Assembly: GCF_029911635.1 (NCBI RefSeq)
Contig: NZ_JARYTI010000016.1
Location: 1-64,000, forward strand
Origin: Sphingomonas sp. AR_OL41
GTDB taxonomy: Bacteria > Pseudomonadota > Alphaproteobacteria > Sphingomonadales > Sphingomonadaceae
DNA length: 64,000 nucleotides
Direction: 5' to 3'
Shown: positions 1 to 8,604 of the stretch, in pieces
How positions within the stretch are numbered: the first letter of the stretch is position 1
Layout: every line of letters begins with the position of its first letter
Program-made: the position numbers and the translations under genes
Notes under the pieces: generated by a model
Databases searched by the model: none
The model's input: only the letters and a program-made list of their open reading frames with translations
Told to the model about the DNA's origin: nothing

Positions 1-112
1 GAACCCCCGTTCCTTCGACGCCATCTGTGACGCGCTCAAAACCATCCTCGAAAAATTCAAACCCGGCGAATACTCAAATTACATCCGACACTCAGGATAT
101 GTGCAAACCTGA
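1..112 (+). CDS. IS630-family transposase, C-terminal end (5' part outside window)
   Basis: The first 36 complete codons, ending in TGA at 110-112, read as the C-terminus of an IS630-type DDE transposase, with the typical NPRSFDAICDALKTIL and SNYIRHSGY wording. The frame is open to the left edge, so the catalytic core lies outside the window. The assignment rests on recognising this conserved tail, not on a visible catalytic triad. The next element starts 13 bases after the stop codon. Confidence 0.8.
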   Translation, partial: NPRSFDAICDALKTILEKFKPGEYSNYIRHSGYVQT

Positions 113-125
113 ACGGGTATGAGTC
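1..125 (+). mobile_element. Right end of an IS630-type insertion sequence
   Basis: The outward end, read on the minus strand from position 125, starts GACTCATACCCGTTCAGG and is preceded by the dinucleotide TA at 126-127, the target duplicated by IS630/Tc1-mariner elements. The inferred tip is therefore 125. The left end and its matching inverted repeat are outside the window, so the tip is an inference from the TA rule. Confidence 0.55.
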
Positions 126-397
126 TAGAGCGTGATGGCATGACTTTGACCCGCCGTGGCGGAGCGGATTTTGGCGTGTGGCGAGGAACGAGGAGGGAGC
201 GGGGTGGTACCCCCGTGACCGACGAGTGACGCGGCCACACGCCAAAAGGCGCCCGCCGCTTCGCGGTTGCCCTGAGCCGCCCGCCGGACATCGTCGCTGC
301 TCTTGCACGGGCTACCCAGCCCGCGCTGCGCGCCGCTCCTCGCCGACGAACGGCTCAGGGCAATCACGGTGGGTCAAAGTCATGTCATCACGCTCTA
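126..397. mobile_element. MITE-like element with long terminal inverted repeats and TA duplications
   Basis: Terminal inverted repeats face each other: GAGCGTGATGGCATGACTTT from 128 and its near-perfect reverse complement ending at 395 (one mismatch across about 25 bp), each flanked by TA (126-127 and 396-397). Two further nested inverted repeats lie inside: TTTTGGCGTGTGGC at 169-182 with its complement at 234-247, and TTGCCCTGAGCCG at 267-279 with its complement at 351-363. No credible gene is inside. This is the form of a non-autonomous IS630/Tc1-type MITE, and it abuts an IS630 end. Confidence 0.75.
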
Positions 398-1390
398 GCG
401 GGTGAGGACGACTTCCGCGACATGGCGTCGGCCTGCGGTGCGCGCCAGCTGGACGAACACGTCGACTGTCGTGCGCACATAATGATGCACGTCCTCGCGC
501 CCGAGCCGCGTCCCGGTCTGCAGCACGAGCAGCGTGATCTGCTCGATCGCGCGCTCGGCGCTGTCGGCATGGACGGTGGTCATCGAGCCGGGATGACCGG
601 TGTTGACCGCGCGCAGGAAGGTATAGGCCTCGGGTCCGCGCAATTCGCCGACGATGATGCGATCCGGGCGCATGCGCAGCGATGCCGCGAGCAGATCATC
701 CGCGCTGATCTGCGCCTCGCCGAGCGCACTCCGCGCCGCCAGCAACCCGACGGCATTTTCATGGCGCAGCAGCAGCTCGGGCGTGTCCTCGATCAGGATC
801 AGGCGCTCGTCGGGCGGAACCTCGCGCAACAACGCATTGAGAAAGGTCGTCTTGCCGGTCGACGTTCCGCCCGACACGAGAATGTTCTTGCGCGCGCGCA
901 CGGCGCTGGCGAGCATGCCGGCAATGTCGCCCGCGTCGAGCATGGCGGCCAGTTGTTCGTCGACGGCGGATCGCTCGCCGACCTTGCCGCGATGCGTATC
1001 GGCGAACGCGCCTTTCGCGACATAATCGCTGAGCGCGAGGTCGGACGAGACATGTTTGCGGATGGCGATCGCCAGCGGGCCGCGGGTCGCGGGCGGGGCG
1101 GCGATCTGGACGCGTGCGCCATCGGGCAGGGTGGCGGACAGCAAGGGGTGCTCGCGACTGATGCCCTGATGCGACAGCGAGGCGATCTGCCGCGCAAGCC
1201 GTGCAAGCGTGGTATCGTCGAGGCCCGGCGCGTCATGGCGTTCGATCGCGCCGCTGGTCGTCTCGACCCAATATTCGCCGGGCCGGTTGATATAGACGTC
1301 GGTCACGTCGCCGCGCTCGAGCACCGAGGCGAGCGGCGCGAGGTAGCTGTGAAGATAGACCGGCCGGATGCCGGCCGGTGCCGTTTTCAT
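395..1390 (-). CDS. virB11: VirB11-type secretion ATPase
   Basis: This is the hexameric cytoplasmic traffic ATPase that powers type IV secretion. The 331-residue product has Walker A GGTSTGKT (174-181), the Asp-box LIEDTPE (199-205), Walker B RIIVGELRG (244-252) and the His-box TGHPGSMTTVHA (264-275). The ATG at 1390 was chosen because it overlaps the virB10 stop as ATGA; an in-frame extension upstream lies inside virB10. The protein ends VVLTR and its TAG stop is formed by the TA duplication plus the first base of the adjoining MITE, so a few native C-terminal residues may be lost. The ATPase core is complete. Confidence 0.95.
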   Translation of the reverse strand: MKTAPAGIRPVYLHSYLAPLASVLERGDVTDVYINRPGEYWVETTSGAIERHDAPGLDDTTLARLARQIASLSHQGISREHPLLSATLPDGARVQIAAPPATRGPLAIAIRKHVSSDLALSDYVAKGAFADTHRGKVGERSAVDEQLAAMLDAGDIAGMLASAVRARKNILVSGGTSTGKTTFLNALLREVPPDERLILIEDTPELLLRHENAVGLLAARSALGEAQISADDLLAASLRMRPDRIIVGELRGPEAYTFLRAVNTGHPGSMTTVHADSAERAIEQITLLVLQTGTRLGREDVHHYVRTTVDVFVQLARTAGRRHVAEVVLTR

Positions 1391-2487
1391 CGCCGGCTTT
1401 CCACGCTGGTGAAATCGAGGTCGCGCGCCACGAACACCGAAATCGCGGTTCCCTGGCGAACGCGCAGCGTCGGCTGGATCTGGGCGCCGCTGCTGAGTGA
1501 ACTGGTGCTCGATTGCAGCGCACCCGGCAGCGCCGCGACCACCACTGTCGATCCGCCGGCGTAACGCGTCGCGAGGTTGACGCCGACGTCGAGGCTCGAT
1601 TGCAGGATCGCCGCGCCGAAGCGTTCGAAGAAGTGCGTGTTGACCTTGCCGCGGATCCCGACCCGGCCGAGCGGGTCGGCCGCGGGTGAGCCCAGCGCGA
1701 TCGTCACCCCGTCCGGGCGAACCAGCCGCGTCCACATCACCAACGCGCGGTTTTGTCCTGGCTGGAGGTCGGCGCGGTACTCGCCAATCAGGCGACTGCC
1801 GCGCTGGATCAGGATGGTCGAGCCATCAAACCCGCGCACGTCGCGCTGGACCAGCGCGCGGGCCGGGCCGGGCCGGGTGGAATCGAGCGCAGATTCGAGC
1901 ACGGCGGGAATGAGCGTGCCCTGCGCAACCGTCGTCGCGCGGTGGCGCATCACGGTTGCGCGGGCGGCAACTGCCGTGCCCGCGCCACCAGTCGCCGGCT
2001 GTCCTTCGGCACCACCGGGGGCGGGGTTTGTCGCGTCGCCGATCGTCGTATCGAGGATCAGTGCCGGCTCGCCGGCGGTGCGCGGCGGGGCTGGCGGCGG
2101 TCCCTGCATCGGAGGCGCCGGCTGCGGCACGTAGAGGATCCGCGGCGGGGGCGGTGCCATCGGGATCGGAGCGGTGGGCGGCGCGCTCGTTTCCACCACC
2201 GTCGGCGTTGGTGTCGGTGTCGGAGCGGGTGGGATCAGCAGCGGCGCAGCCGGCACCGGCGTGGCCTGCGCGTCGTCGAGGCGCGGTTTGACCGGCGGGG
2301 CATAGGCATCGCGACGACGCGCGTCGAGCACGACGAACAACAGCAGCGCGGCGACGATCACGCCCGCCGCGAAGACCCACCAGGGCAAGGGGCGGGCGTC
2401 GGTTGCGACGAGCGGACGAATGCTCGCCTCGCCGCCGGGGCCGCCGGCGATGCGCGGGTCGCGGTCGTTGGAAGGGGCGAGCGCCAT
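1387..2487 (-). CDS. virB10: VirB10/TrbI-type secretion channel protein
   Basis: VirB10 spans both membranes and links the inner-membrane ATPases to the outer-membrane pore. The 366-residue product has a short cytoplasmic N-terminus, one membrane helix near residues 35-55 (WWVFAAGVIVAALLLFVVL), a long proline/threonine-rich periplasmic linker and a C-terminal TrbI-like beta-barrel domain. Its ATG overlaps the virB9 stop (TAATG) and its stop overlaps the virB11 start (ATGA), indicating translational coupling within the vir operon. Confidence 0.93.
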   Translation of the reverse strand: MALAPSNDRDPRIAGGPGGEASIRPLVATDARPLPWWVFAAGVIVAALLLFVVLDARRRDAYAPPVKPRLDDAQATPVPAAPLLIPPAPTPTPTPTVVETSAPPTAPIPMAPPPPRILYVPQPAPPMQGPPPAPPRTAGEPALILDTTIGDATNPAPGGAEGQPATGGAGTAVAARATVMRHRATTVAQGTLIPAVLESALDSTRPGPARALVQRDVRGFDGSTILIQRGSRLIGEYRADLQPGQNRALVMWTRLVRPDGVTIALGSPAADPLGRVGIRGKVNTHFFERFGAAILQSSLDVGVNLATRYAGGSTVVVAALPGALQSSTSSLSSGAQIQPTLRVRQGTAISVFVARDLDFTSVESRR

Positions 2488-3191
2488 TATCGGCGCTTCT
2501 GCGGCACGCGCGTCGCGCCTGCCGTCCGCCGGTCGATCCGGAACACGAGGTGATTGGCAACGGCGTCGATCACGAACCGACCATCACGCACCATGCCGTT
2601 GACCAGTGACTCGCGCCCTTCGGAATCGATCGCGAAGATCGCCGGAAGCGTCTGGTCCGGGGCCCAGGCAAGATAGGTATGGACGCCGTCATCGTCGATT
2701 GCGCTGGGTCGCAGGGCCTTGTCGCCGTTGAGCTTGTAGCGGCCCGGTGTCGGCACGGCCGCGTCGTTGGCGACGACGGTCACCGCCGCCGGGGTCGCGT
2801 AACGGAAGCGCAGGACATACGCCATAGTGGGGAGGGGCCCGAACAGTGGCGAAAGCTCGAAAATATAGGTCCGCGCGTCGGTCACGACGGTGAGGTTCGA
2901 TGTAACGCCCTGGCCGACCGCCTTCACGAACAGGCGGTCGCCGCGCTTGTTCGGCGTAATCTGCCAGGCGCCGGAATCGCCGACCGCGACATTCTCGATC
3001 CGCTCGTCCGGGGCGAATTCTACCGTCACCTGATAGCCGGCGGCAGCCTGGAGCTGCACGACCTGATTGGGATCGTAGAGCACGCTCTGGATACGTGGGT
3101 CGCCCGGGCCCGGTTCGGGGCGCACCTGCGCAGCCGCCGGTGTCACCAGCAGCAATCCCGCGAGCAGCAGAAGGAGTGAACCAGGCTTCAA
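2487..3191 (-). CDS. virB9: VirB9-type outer-membrane channel protein
   Basis: VirB9 forms the outer-membrane core complex with VirB7 and VirB10. The 234-residue product starts with a clear signal peptide (MKPGSLLLLLAGLLLVTPAAA) and contains the VirB9/CagX pattern, including RYKLNGDKALRPSAIDDDG. A TTG at 3191 overlapping the virB8 stop (TTGA) is taken as the start, because it places the signal peptide at the N-terminus and no ATG does. No VirB7 lipoprotein gene is evident nearby. Confidence 0.9.
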   Translation of the reverse strand: MKPGSLLLLLAGLLLVTPAAAQVRPEPGPGDPRIQSVLYDPNQVVQLQAAAGYQVTVEFAPDERIENVAVGDSGAWQITPNKRGDRLFVKAVGQGVTSNLTVVTDARTYIFELSPLFGPLPTMAYVLRFRYATPAAVTVVANDAAVPTPGRYKLNGDKALRPSAIDDDGVHTYLAWAPDQTLPAIFAIDSEGRESLVNGMVRDGRFVIDAVANHLVFRIDRRTAGATRVPQKRR

Positions 3192-4024
3192 AGCTGGACC
3201 TCCGGCGTGGTGCGCACGGGGCGTACCGGTGTCGGACGCGGGATCGGCGTTGCGACCGGCGCTGGGGTCGGCGCGGCCCCGGGGATAACGACCCCGGGCG
3301 CGGTTGTCGTGGTGGCCAGCGGTGGCTCGGCGTCGCTGGCGGCCGGCGCGCTTTCCGCGTCGCGGCGATACCCGACGACCTGGAAACCGAGCGGATTTAG
3401 GAAGCGGTCTTCCATCGACAGCGGCCCGGTCGAGAACTGGTAGCGGATCACCGCCACCCAATAACGCGGCGGCAGCGCCTGGCCACCGGCATCGCGACGC
3501 TGCGTTTCGAAGCGTACCAGCGCGCCCTTGCCGCCGAGCGGCGAGATGCTTCGAATCCGCGTCGCGATCGTCGTGGTACGTGGGTAGCGCGCCAGCGGAC
3601 TGCCGGGATTGGCATATTGCATGCTCGTCACATAATCGGTGCGAGCCTGGTCGATCGACCACACCGTGACCTTGCGATAGCTGGTCTGGAGTTCGTTGAT
3701 GTCGAAGCTTTCGCGCGCAATGACATATTGCACGAGGAACGACTGGGTCAGCGCGGCATCGGGGGCGATCGCGTTGGCGTCGAGCGGCTTGAGCGCCTGA
3801 ACGTATCCCGTGTTGCGATCGACCATCAAGGTATAGGGCACGACGGTCTTGAGCGGCGCGAGGAAGATTAACGCCACCGCCTCGAACACCGCGACGACCA
3901 CCGCCGCGGCGGCAATGATCCACGCAATGCGCCGCGACGCGCGCAGCGCATCCTGCTGATCGGTCGCCCAGCTATCCGCTTCGCGGTAATAAGCGTCGAG
4001 CGACTCTCGTGCTTCCTTCTTCAT
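3188..4024 (-). CDS. virB8: VirB8-type inner-membrane assembly protein
   Basis: VirB8 is a bitopic inner-membrane protein that nucleates assembly of the type IV channel. The 278-residue product has a cytoplasmic N-terminus, one membrane helix around residues 33-56, and a periplasmic NTF2-like domain beginning PLKTVVPYTLMVDRNTGYVQ. A proline/threonine-rich tail follows, longer than usual for the family. The start overlaps the virB6 stop by four bases. Confidence 0.93.
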   Translation of the reverse strand: MKKEARESLDAYYREADSWATDQQDALRASRRIAWIIAAAAVVVAVFEAVALIFLAPLKTVVPYTLMVDRNTGYVQALKPLDANAIAPDAALTQSFLVQYVIARESFDINELQTSYRKVTVWSIDQARTDYVTSMQYANPGSPLARYPRTTTIATRIRSISPLGGKGALVRFETQRRDAGGQALPPRYWVAVIRYQFSTGPLSMEDRFLNPLGFQVVGYRRDAESAPAASDAEPPLATTTTAPGVVIPGAAPTPAPVATPIPRPTPVRPVRTTPEVQL

Positions 4025-5295
4025 CGTCCCCCATCCCGCCGGGCCGCGCCCGACGATATTCTTCCGCGTGTCCGCCGCCGAAAGCTCTGGCCGAGCGGGA
4101 TCGGTGCGGCAACCATGACGTCACGCGACAATGCCTGCGCCGAAACCTGGCGCCCGGTCTGGGCGAGGCTCGCCGCCGGGCTACCGGCTTCGCGGCGCTG
4201 CGACGCAGCGACCGCGTCTGACACGGCGATCGCGCGCGAGCGCTGGTCCGCGCCTGCGACATTTTGCACCGCTGCCGGCACAGCGAGGCGTGGCACCTGC
4301 GGCGTCACCACTTCGGCGATCCGCGCGGGTAGTACGCGCCATGCGACCGGCATGCGGAAGCCGCGTGCCACCCAGCCCGACGCGACGAGTGTCGCGATCA
4401 GCGTCAGCCCGAAGGCGAGCGTCACGACGAGCAATTCGACCGGCACCTCGGGTGTGGGATTGTCGACCCGCCGTTCGGCAAGGATCACCGCGAGCCACGG
4501 CTCGAGCAGCGCGAGCTCGATGCCGAGGACGATCGCGGTCGAGAGCGCGCCGAGCGCCGCCCCGATCAGCCCGCGCACCCAGCCCTCGAACAGGCCGCGC
4601 GTGCCGTCGAACAAAAGGAACAGGACGAACAGTGGCCCCAGCCCGAGCAGCAGGCCGGTGACGATCCGCACCGACGCGAACGCCGCTATGATGCCGGTCA
4701 GATAATAGGTCCGCGCCTGCGACAGCAGCTTGGCGTCGTTCGCCGGGTCCCATTTGGGCCGCTGCGCACGCTGTTGAAGCTGCTGGATCTGCTGCTGCTG
4801 CTGTTGCGGCGACAGCGCCTGGGTCGGCCCGGCGACGACGTCGGCATCGAGCGGCTTGCCGGTGCCGAGCGTGTTGAGTTCGATCAGCAAGCTGTCGACA
4901 TTCTGCAGCCGGGCGATCAGTCCGCCACCGGCGCCGGGCAGGCCGCTCGGTCCGCCGACCTGCGCCGCAAGTTCGGCCGGCCCGTGCATCGCGACGTCAT
5001 AAACCAGCGTGCGGAACGCCCCCCAGCTGGTGGCCAGCGCCAGCACGATGCCGATCTTGACGATGGCGACGACGCCCTCGCGCAGCGTCGGCGTCTCGCC
5101 GAGCAGCATCCGGTAACCGATCAGCGCGATGAAGATCGTCAACATGCCCGTCAGGATCAGCGCATTGGCCGATCCCGCGCCGGTCATGCCCTGCCAGCCG
5201 CCGAGCCCGAGCGCCTGCGCTTCGCAGTCGACATAGCCGAGCACGCCCGAAACGAACGCGCTGTCGGGGGCAAGCGAGGGGCAGGCGCCTTGCAT
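4021..5295 (-). CDS. virB6: VirB6/TrbL-type polytopic inner-membrane protein
   Basis: VirB6 is the multi-spanning inner-membrane component of the channel. The 424-residue product has several hydrophobic segments (about residues 35-55, 70-90, 190-240 and 285-310), a central glutamine-rich stretch (SPQQQQQQIQQLQQRAQ) that is unusual and probably periplasmic or a linker, and a polar, basic C-terminal tail. The ATG at 5295 overlaps the virB4 stop by one base (TGATG). Confidence 0.9.
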   Translation of the reverse strand: MQGACPSLAPDSAFVSGVLGYVDCEAQALGLGGWQGMTGAGSANALILTGMLTIFIALIGYRMLLGETPTLREGVVAIVKIGIVLALATSWGAFRTLVYDVAMHGPAELAAQVGGPSGLPGAGGGLIARLQNVDSLLIELNTLGTGKPLDADVVAGPTQALSPQQQQQQIQQLQQRAQRPKWDPANDAKLLSQARTYYLTGIIAAFASVRIVTGLLLGLGPLFVLFLLFDGTRGLFEGWVRGLIGAALGALSTAIVLGIELALLEPWLAVILAERRVDNPTPEVPVELLVVTLAFGLTLIATLVASGWVARGFRMPVAWRVLPARIAEVVTPQVPRLAVPAAVQNVAGADQRSRAIAVSDAVAASQRREAGSPAASLAQTGRQVSAQALSRDVMVAAPIPLGQSFRRRTRGRISSGAARRDGGR

Positions 5296-7667
5296 CAGGC
5301 ACGTTCCAGCAGGCGCGGAATCCAGTCGGCCGGATCGTCGCCGCGTTCGGCGCGGATCTCGTCGAGCAACCGCACCGTGCGCTCGCGGCCCGACAGGATC
5401 GTCAGAATCTCGCGCTCGCCGGTCAGGTTCAGCCGTGCGACGACGCTGTCGGCGCCGTGCTTGATCAGGAAGCAGTGCGCGTCGTCGGGCAGGGTGCGCA
5501 CGATTTCGTACTCGTGCGGGGTCAGCCCGAAGCCTTCGATATAGTCGACCGCCCGCGCCTTGGGGTTGGTCATGAAGATCTGCGTCGCGGCCTGCTCGAT
5601 GATCGCGCTGGCGATCTTGCTCTCGAGCGCGTCCTGCGCGCTCTGCGTGGCGAAGCCGACAATGCCGTTGCGTTTGCGGATCGTTTTTTCCCAATCCTTG
5701 ATGCGGCGCACGAACACCTCGTCGTCGAGCGCCTTCCAGCCCTCGTCGACGACGATAATCGCCGCCGACCCGTCGAGCCGTTCCTCGACGCGGTGGAACA
5801 GGTACATCATCGCCGGCGTGCGCACCGCAGGGTCGTCGAGGATCGCGGTCATGTCGAAGCCGACCGCCTCGGCGGTGAGATCGGTCAGATCGGCTTCGTT
5901 GTCGAACAACCAGGCGCGCTCGCCATCGCCCCACCATGGCCGCAGCCGCGACCACAGATCGGCGGCGGTCGGCCGGGCGCCGCCACGGAACAGTTCGGTG
6001 AGATGGCGCAGGCGACGATGCTCGGCCGGCTGCGCGAAATTCGCATCGACCGCATCCTTGATTCGCGACATCTCGTCGATATCGGCGCCGCCGGCCAACT
6101 GCGCGACCCAGTCGATCAGGAACTGGCGATTGCCGGCATTGTCGTCGAGCAGCAGCGGGTTGAGCCCCGACGGTTCGCCCGGCCTCAACAGGTCGTAACG
6201 CCCGCCGATCGCCCGGATGAACAGTTCGGCGCCGCGATCCTTGTCGAAGAAGATGATGCGCGGGCGAAACTTGCGCGCCTGGGCGAGCAGGAAGTTGAGC
6301 ACCACCGTCTTGCCCGAGCCCGACGGCCCGATGACGGTGAAATTGCCCAGATCGCCCTGGTGGAAGTTGAAATAATAGGGGCCGGCGGCGGTGGTTTCGA
6401 GCAAGGTCACCGCCTCGCCCCAGTGATTGCCGGCGGGCCGGCCGAGCGGGAAATTGTGGCCGCTGGCAAAGCCGGCGAAATTGCCCGTCGAGATGAGCCC
6501 GCGCCGCGCGATATATTTGAAGTTGCCGGGGAACTGCGCCCAAAAGGCAGGTTCGAGTGCGATCTCCTCGCGCACGCCGATGATGCCGAGATCCGACAAT
6601 GTCGCCTGAACCTCGGCCACGCCGGCATCGACCGCCGCCGGGGTGTCGCCGCGCACCGCGACCGTCATGTGATGTTCGCCAAAGCCGGCTCGGCCCGCGG
6701 CGACCTCGTCCTTGGCGCTGGACAGCTCACCGCGCAGGCTGACCGCCTCGTCTTCGGCCGATTTCATTCGCCGCAGCGCAAGGTTCATCTTGCCGAGCGC
6801 GGCCTGGCGATCGACGAAGCCGAACGACTGCGACACGGTGAGTTCGAACGGCAGGCGCAACAATTCGTCGAGCATGCCGGGCGCGGTCTGCGCGGGATAA
6901 TCCTTGATCGACACCATGCCGCAAAAGCTGCGCGGCGTGTGCCCGGCGGGCGAAAGCTCGACGGTTTCCTGGCCGAAGCTGATCCGGCGATAGGGGAGAT
7001 AGGCGCCGATATCCTGATGCGGCAGCAACACCGGCCGCGTCTCGCCATTGTAGAGCGACGAGAGGAATTCGAGCGGCTCGGAGCAATGGCCCTGCGGCGT
7101 TTGGTACACGCCGAGCAGGCGCGGCGAATAGCTGCCGAGCTGCGCGAGCAGCGCGTCGCGCGCGCCGTCGAGTTGGCGCAGCTCATTGGCCGACGCAGCT
7201 TCGGGCTCGCTCGTCGCGCGGCCGAACAGGCTGCGCACGCGATCGGCAACGCCGACGCGCCCCTGCATCGGGCGCCGGATCAGCGTCAGGAAGAGGTCGT
7301 TGACGTAAAGCCGCTTGTTGGCGAGCCGTCCGCGCCATGCGCTGTCGAGACGCTGCGAGAAATCGTCGGGGAATTGCGCGGTCAGTTCGGCATCAGCCTG
7401 GCGGCGAATGACATGATGATAGAGCGCGAAACGTGACGAGCCGATCGCCTGCAGCATCGCGTCGCGCAATGCCTTGCGATAATTGATCTCATCGGTGTCG
7501 GCGGTCTCGAAAAGCAGGCCGCGCAAATGGATGACCTGCATCAGCAAGCCATCGCGCGTCTCGATCGTGTGATCGTCGACGTGGCGCGCATAAGGAAGGT
7601 GGTGACCTGCCGCCTTCTCGCGGGCCACCGCCCGCGGGTCATTGGTCAGGGGCGGTAGGAGTTGCAT
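5295..7667 (-). CDS. virB4: VirB4-type secretion ATPase
   Basis: VirB4 is the largest ATPase of the type IV system and couples ATP hydrolysis to channel and pilus assembly. The 790-residue product has a CagE/VirB4 N-terminal domain, Walker A GPSGSGKT (about 447-454), Walker B IIVVDEGWKALDD and the C-terminal region with ATQSAQDAL. The ATG at 7667 (MQLLPPLTND) is preferred over an upstream in-frame ATG at 7721 because the latter lies deep inside virB3; the chosen start still overlaps virB3 by 22 bases. Confidence 0.95.
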   Translation of the reverse strand: MQLLPPLTNDPRAVAREKAAGHHLPYARHVDDHTIETRDGLLMQVIHLRGLLFETADTDEINYRKALRDAMLQAIGSSRFALYHHVIRRQADAELTAQFPDDFSQRLDSAWRGRLANKRLYVNDLFLTLIRRPMQGRVGVADRVRSLFGRATSEPEAASANELRQLDGARDALLAQLGSYSPRLLGVYQTPQGHCSEPLEFLSSLYNGETRPVLLPHQDIGAYLPYRRISFGQETVELSPAGHTPRSFCGMVSIKDYPAQTAPGMLDELLRLPFELTVSQSFGFVDRQAALGKMNLALRRMKSAEDEAVSLRGELSSAKDEVAAGRAGFGEHHMTVAVRGDTPAAVDAGVAEVQATLSDLGIIGVREEIALEPAFWAQFPGNFKYIARRGLISTGNFAGFASGHNFPLGRPAGNHWGEAVTLLETTAAGPYYFNFHQGDLGNFTVIGPSGSGKTVVLNFLLAQARKFRPRIIFFDKDRGAELFIRAIGGRYDLLRPGEPSGLNPLLLDDNAGNRQFLIDWVAQLAGGADIDEMSRIKDAVDANFAQPAEHRRLRHLTELFRGGARPTAADLWSRLRPWWGDGERAWLFDNEADLTDLTAEAVGFDMTAILDDPAVRTPAMMYLFHRVEERLDGSAAIIVVDEGWKALDDEVFVRRIKDWEKTIRKRNGIVGFATQSAQDALESKIASAIIEQAATQIFMTNPKARAVDYIEGFGLTPHEYEIVRTLPDDAHCFLIKHGADSVVARLNLTGEREILTILSGRERTVRLLDEIRAERGDDPADWIPRLLERA

Positions 7668-7930
7668 CGCCAGATCGCATGGTTGCGCACCCGTGGGCAC
7701 TTGCCGACGCGGGTCAGCCAAAGGTCGAAGATACGTGGTTCACGCACGCACAGCACGACGCCGACGATGTGGATCACGACGGCGGCGAGCAGCACCCAGA
7801 TCGAATGGAAGATCAGGAACAGCTCGGTGGCGATCACTGCGTTGATGACGAAATAGCTGTAGGTCACGCCCGCGAACATTTGCGGGCGTGTCAACGCGAC
7901 GAACAGGGGATCGCGATCAAGCCCGTTCAT
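7646..7930 (-). CDS. virB3: VirB3-type inner-membrane protein
   Basis: VirB3 is a small inner-membrane protein that cooperates with VirB4. The 94-residue product starts MNGLDRDPLFVALTRPQMF, the typical VirB3 opening, followed by two membrane segments (about residues 18-60), then the conserved EPRIFDLW region. It lies four bases after virB2 and overlaps virB4. Confidence 0.92.
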   Translation of the reverse strand: MNGLDRDPLFVALTRPQMFAGVTYSYFVINAVIATELFLIFHSIWVLLAAVVIHIVGVVLCVREPRIFDLWLTRVGKCPRVRNHAIWRCNSYRP

Positions 7931-7934
7931 CGGC

Positions 7935-8258
7935 TCAATTGCCGACGGCGGCGGTGGACTGGATTCCGGCGACGATGCTCGCCGCGCCGAACAGGATGAA
8001 GCAGCCGATGATCACCGTCGCTCCGTAACGCCAGTTGATCCGGCCGGTGAGCATCAGGAAACCAACCGACGCCACCGCGATGATCGCGACCACCGTGGCA
8101 ACCGTGCCGAGCAGTGTGCCCTGCAGCCAGCGCACCGCCGATACCAACGCACCCGAACCGGCAGGATCAGCCAGCGCACCCTGCGCCGACGCGGCGTTCG
8201 CCTGTACCGCAGCCAGGGCAGACGCCGCCCAGGCCCAAGACTTTCGAATAATCTTCAA
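7935..8258 (-). CDS. virB2: VirB2-type pilin
   Basis: VirB2 is the major pilin of P-type type IV systems. The 107-residue precursor has a signal peptide ending near AANAASAQG and two long hydrophobic helices separated by a short basic turn (TGRINWRYG), the usual pilin architecture. It is the first gene of the vir operon seen here. The promoter should lie between 8259 and 8424, but no unambiguous one was identified. Confidence 0.9.
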   Translation of the reverse strand: MKIIRKSWAWAASALAAVQANAASAQGALADPAGSGALVSAVRWLQGTLLGTVATVVAIIAVASVGFLMLTGRINWRYGATVIIGCFILFGAASIVAGIQSTAAVGN

Positions 8259-8368
8259 CGCACCACCCCAGTCGAATCCCCGCGATTCGTGACGGGGGAC
8301 AGTGCGCGCTCAACGCCGAAATGCCAAGCCTCGACGATGGCTTTCGGCGGCGTCCCGCGATCGGACAG

Positions 8369-8418
8369 ATGTTAACCGAACTATGCGCTGGCGGCACTGG
8401 TAAACAACACGTTAACAT
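8369..8418. promoter_or_regulatory. GTTAAC inverted repeats and CtrA-like box in the virB2 / 54-residue-gene intergenic region
   Basis: ATGTTAAC at 8369-8376 is mirrored by GTTAACAT at 8411-8418. The right copy also forms TAAA-N7-TTAAC (8401-8416), one base from the CtrA consensus TTAA-N7-TTAAC, ending nine bases before the ATG at 8425. This is only a sequence resemblance; the site could serve the small plus-strand gene, virB2, or neither. Confidence 0.3.
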
Positions 8419-8424
8419 TTCGCC

Positions 8425-8589
8425 ATGGAACAGCAGATCGCCTATGCGGGGGCTTCCCGTCATCCGTTTCGCAACAGCATCCTCGCCGCCAGCGCCGCCC
8501 GGCGCAAGCGCGCCGATGATCAGGATATCAAGCTGTTCGCGCTGAGCTTCGCCGCGTTCTTCGTCTGCTTCTACACCTTCATCTTCTAG
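8425..8589 (+). CDS. Small single-helix membrane protein, 54 residues, unknown function
   Basis: ATG at 8425 to TAG at 8587-8589 encodes 54 residues: a polar, basic N-terminal half (RRKRADDQD) and a C-terminal hydrophobic helix (IKLFALSFAAFFVCFYTFIF) ending at the last residue, the layout of a tail-anchored protein. It is divergent from virB2 and fits exactly between virB2 and the convergent MFS gene. A CtrA-like box lies just upstream. I do not recognise a named family. Confidence 0.6.
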   Translation: MEQQIAYAGASRHPFRNSILAASAARRKRADDQDIKLFALSFAAFFVCFYTFIF

Positions 8590-8604
8590 GCGCTTCGCTG
8601 ACGG

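Noticed and set aside
5457..7436. Long open frame on the plus strand opposite virB4
   Set aside because: It is an antisense shadow of a GC-rich gene with intact VirB4 motifs; the translation is Arg/Gly/Asp-rich with no domain.
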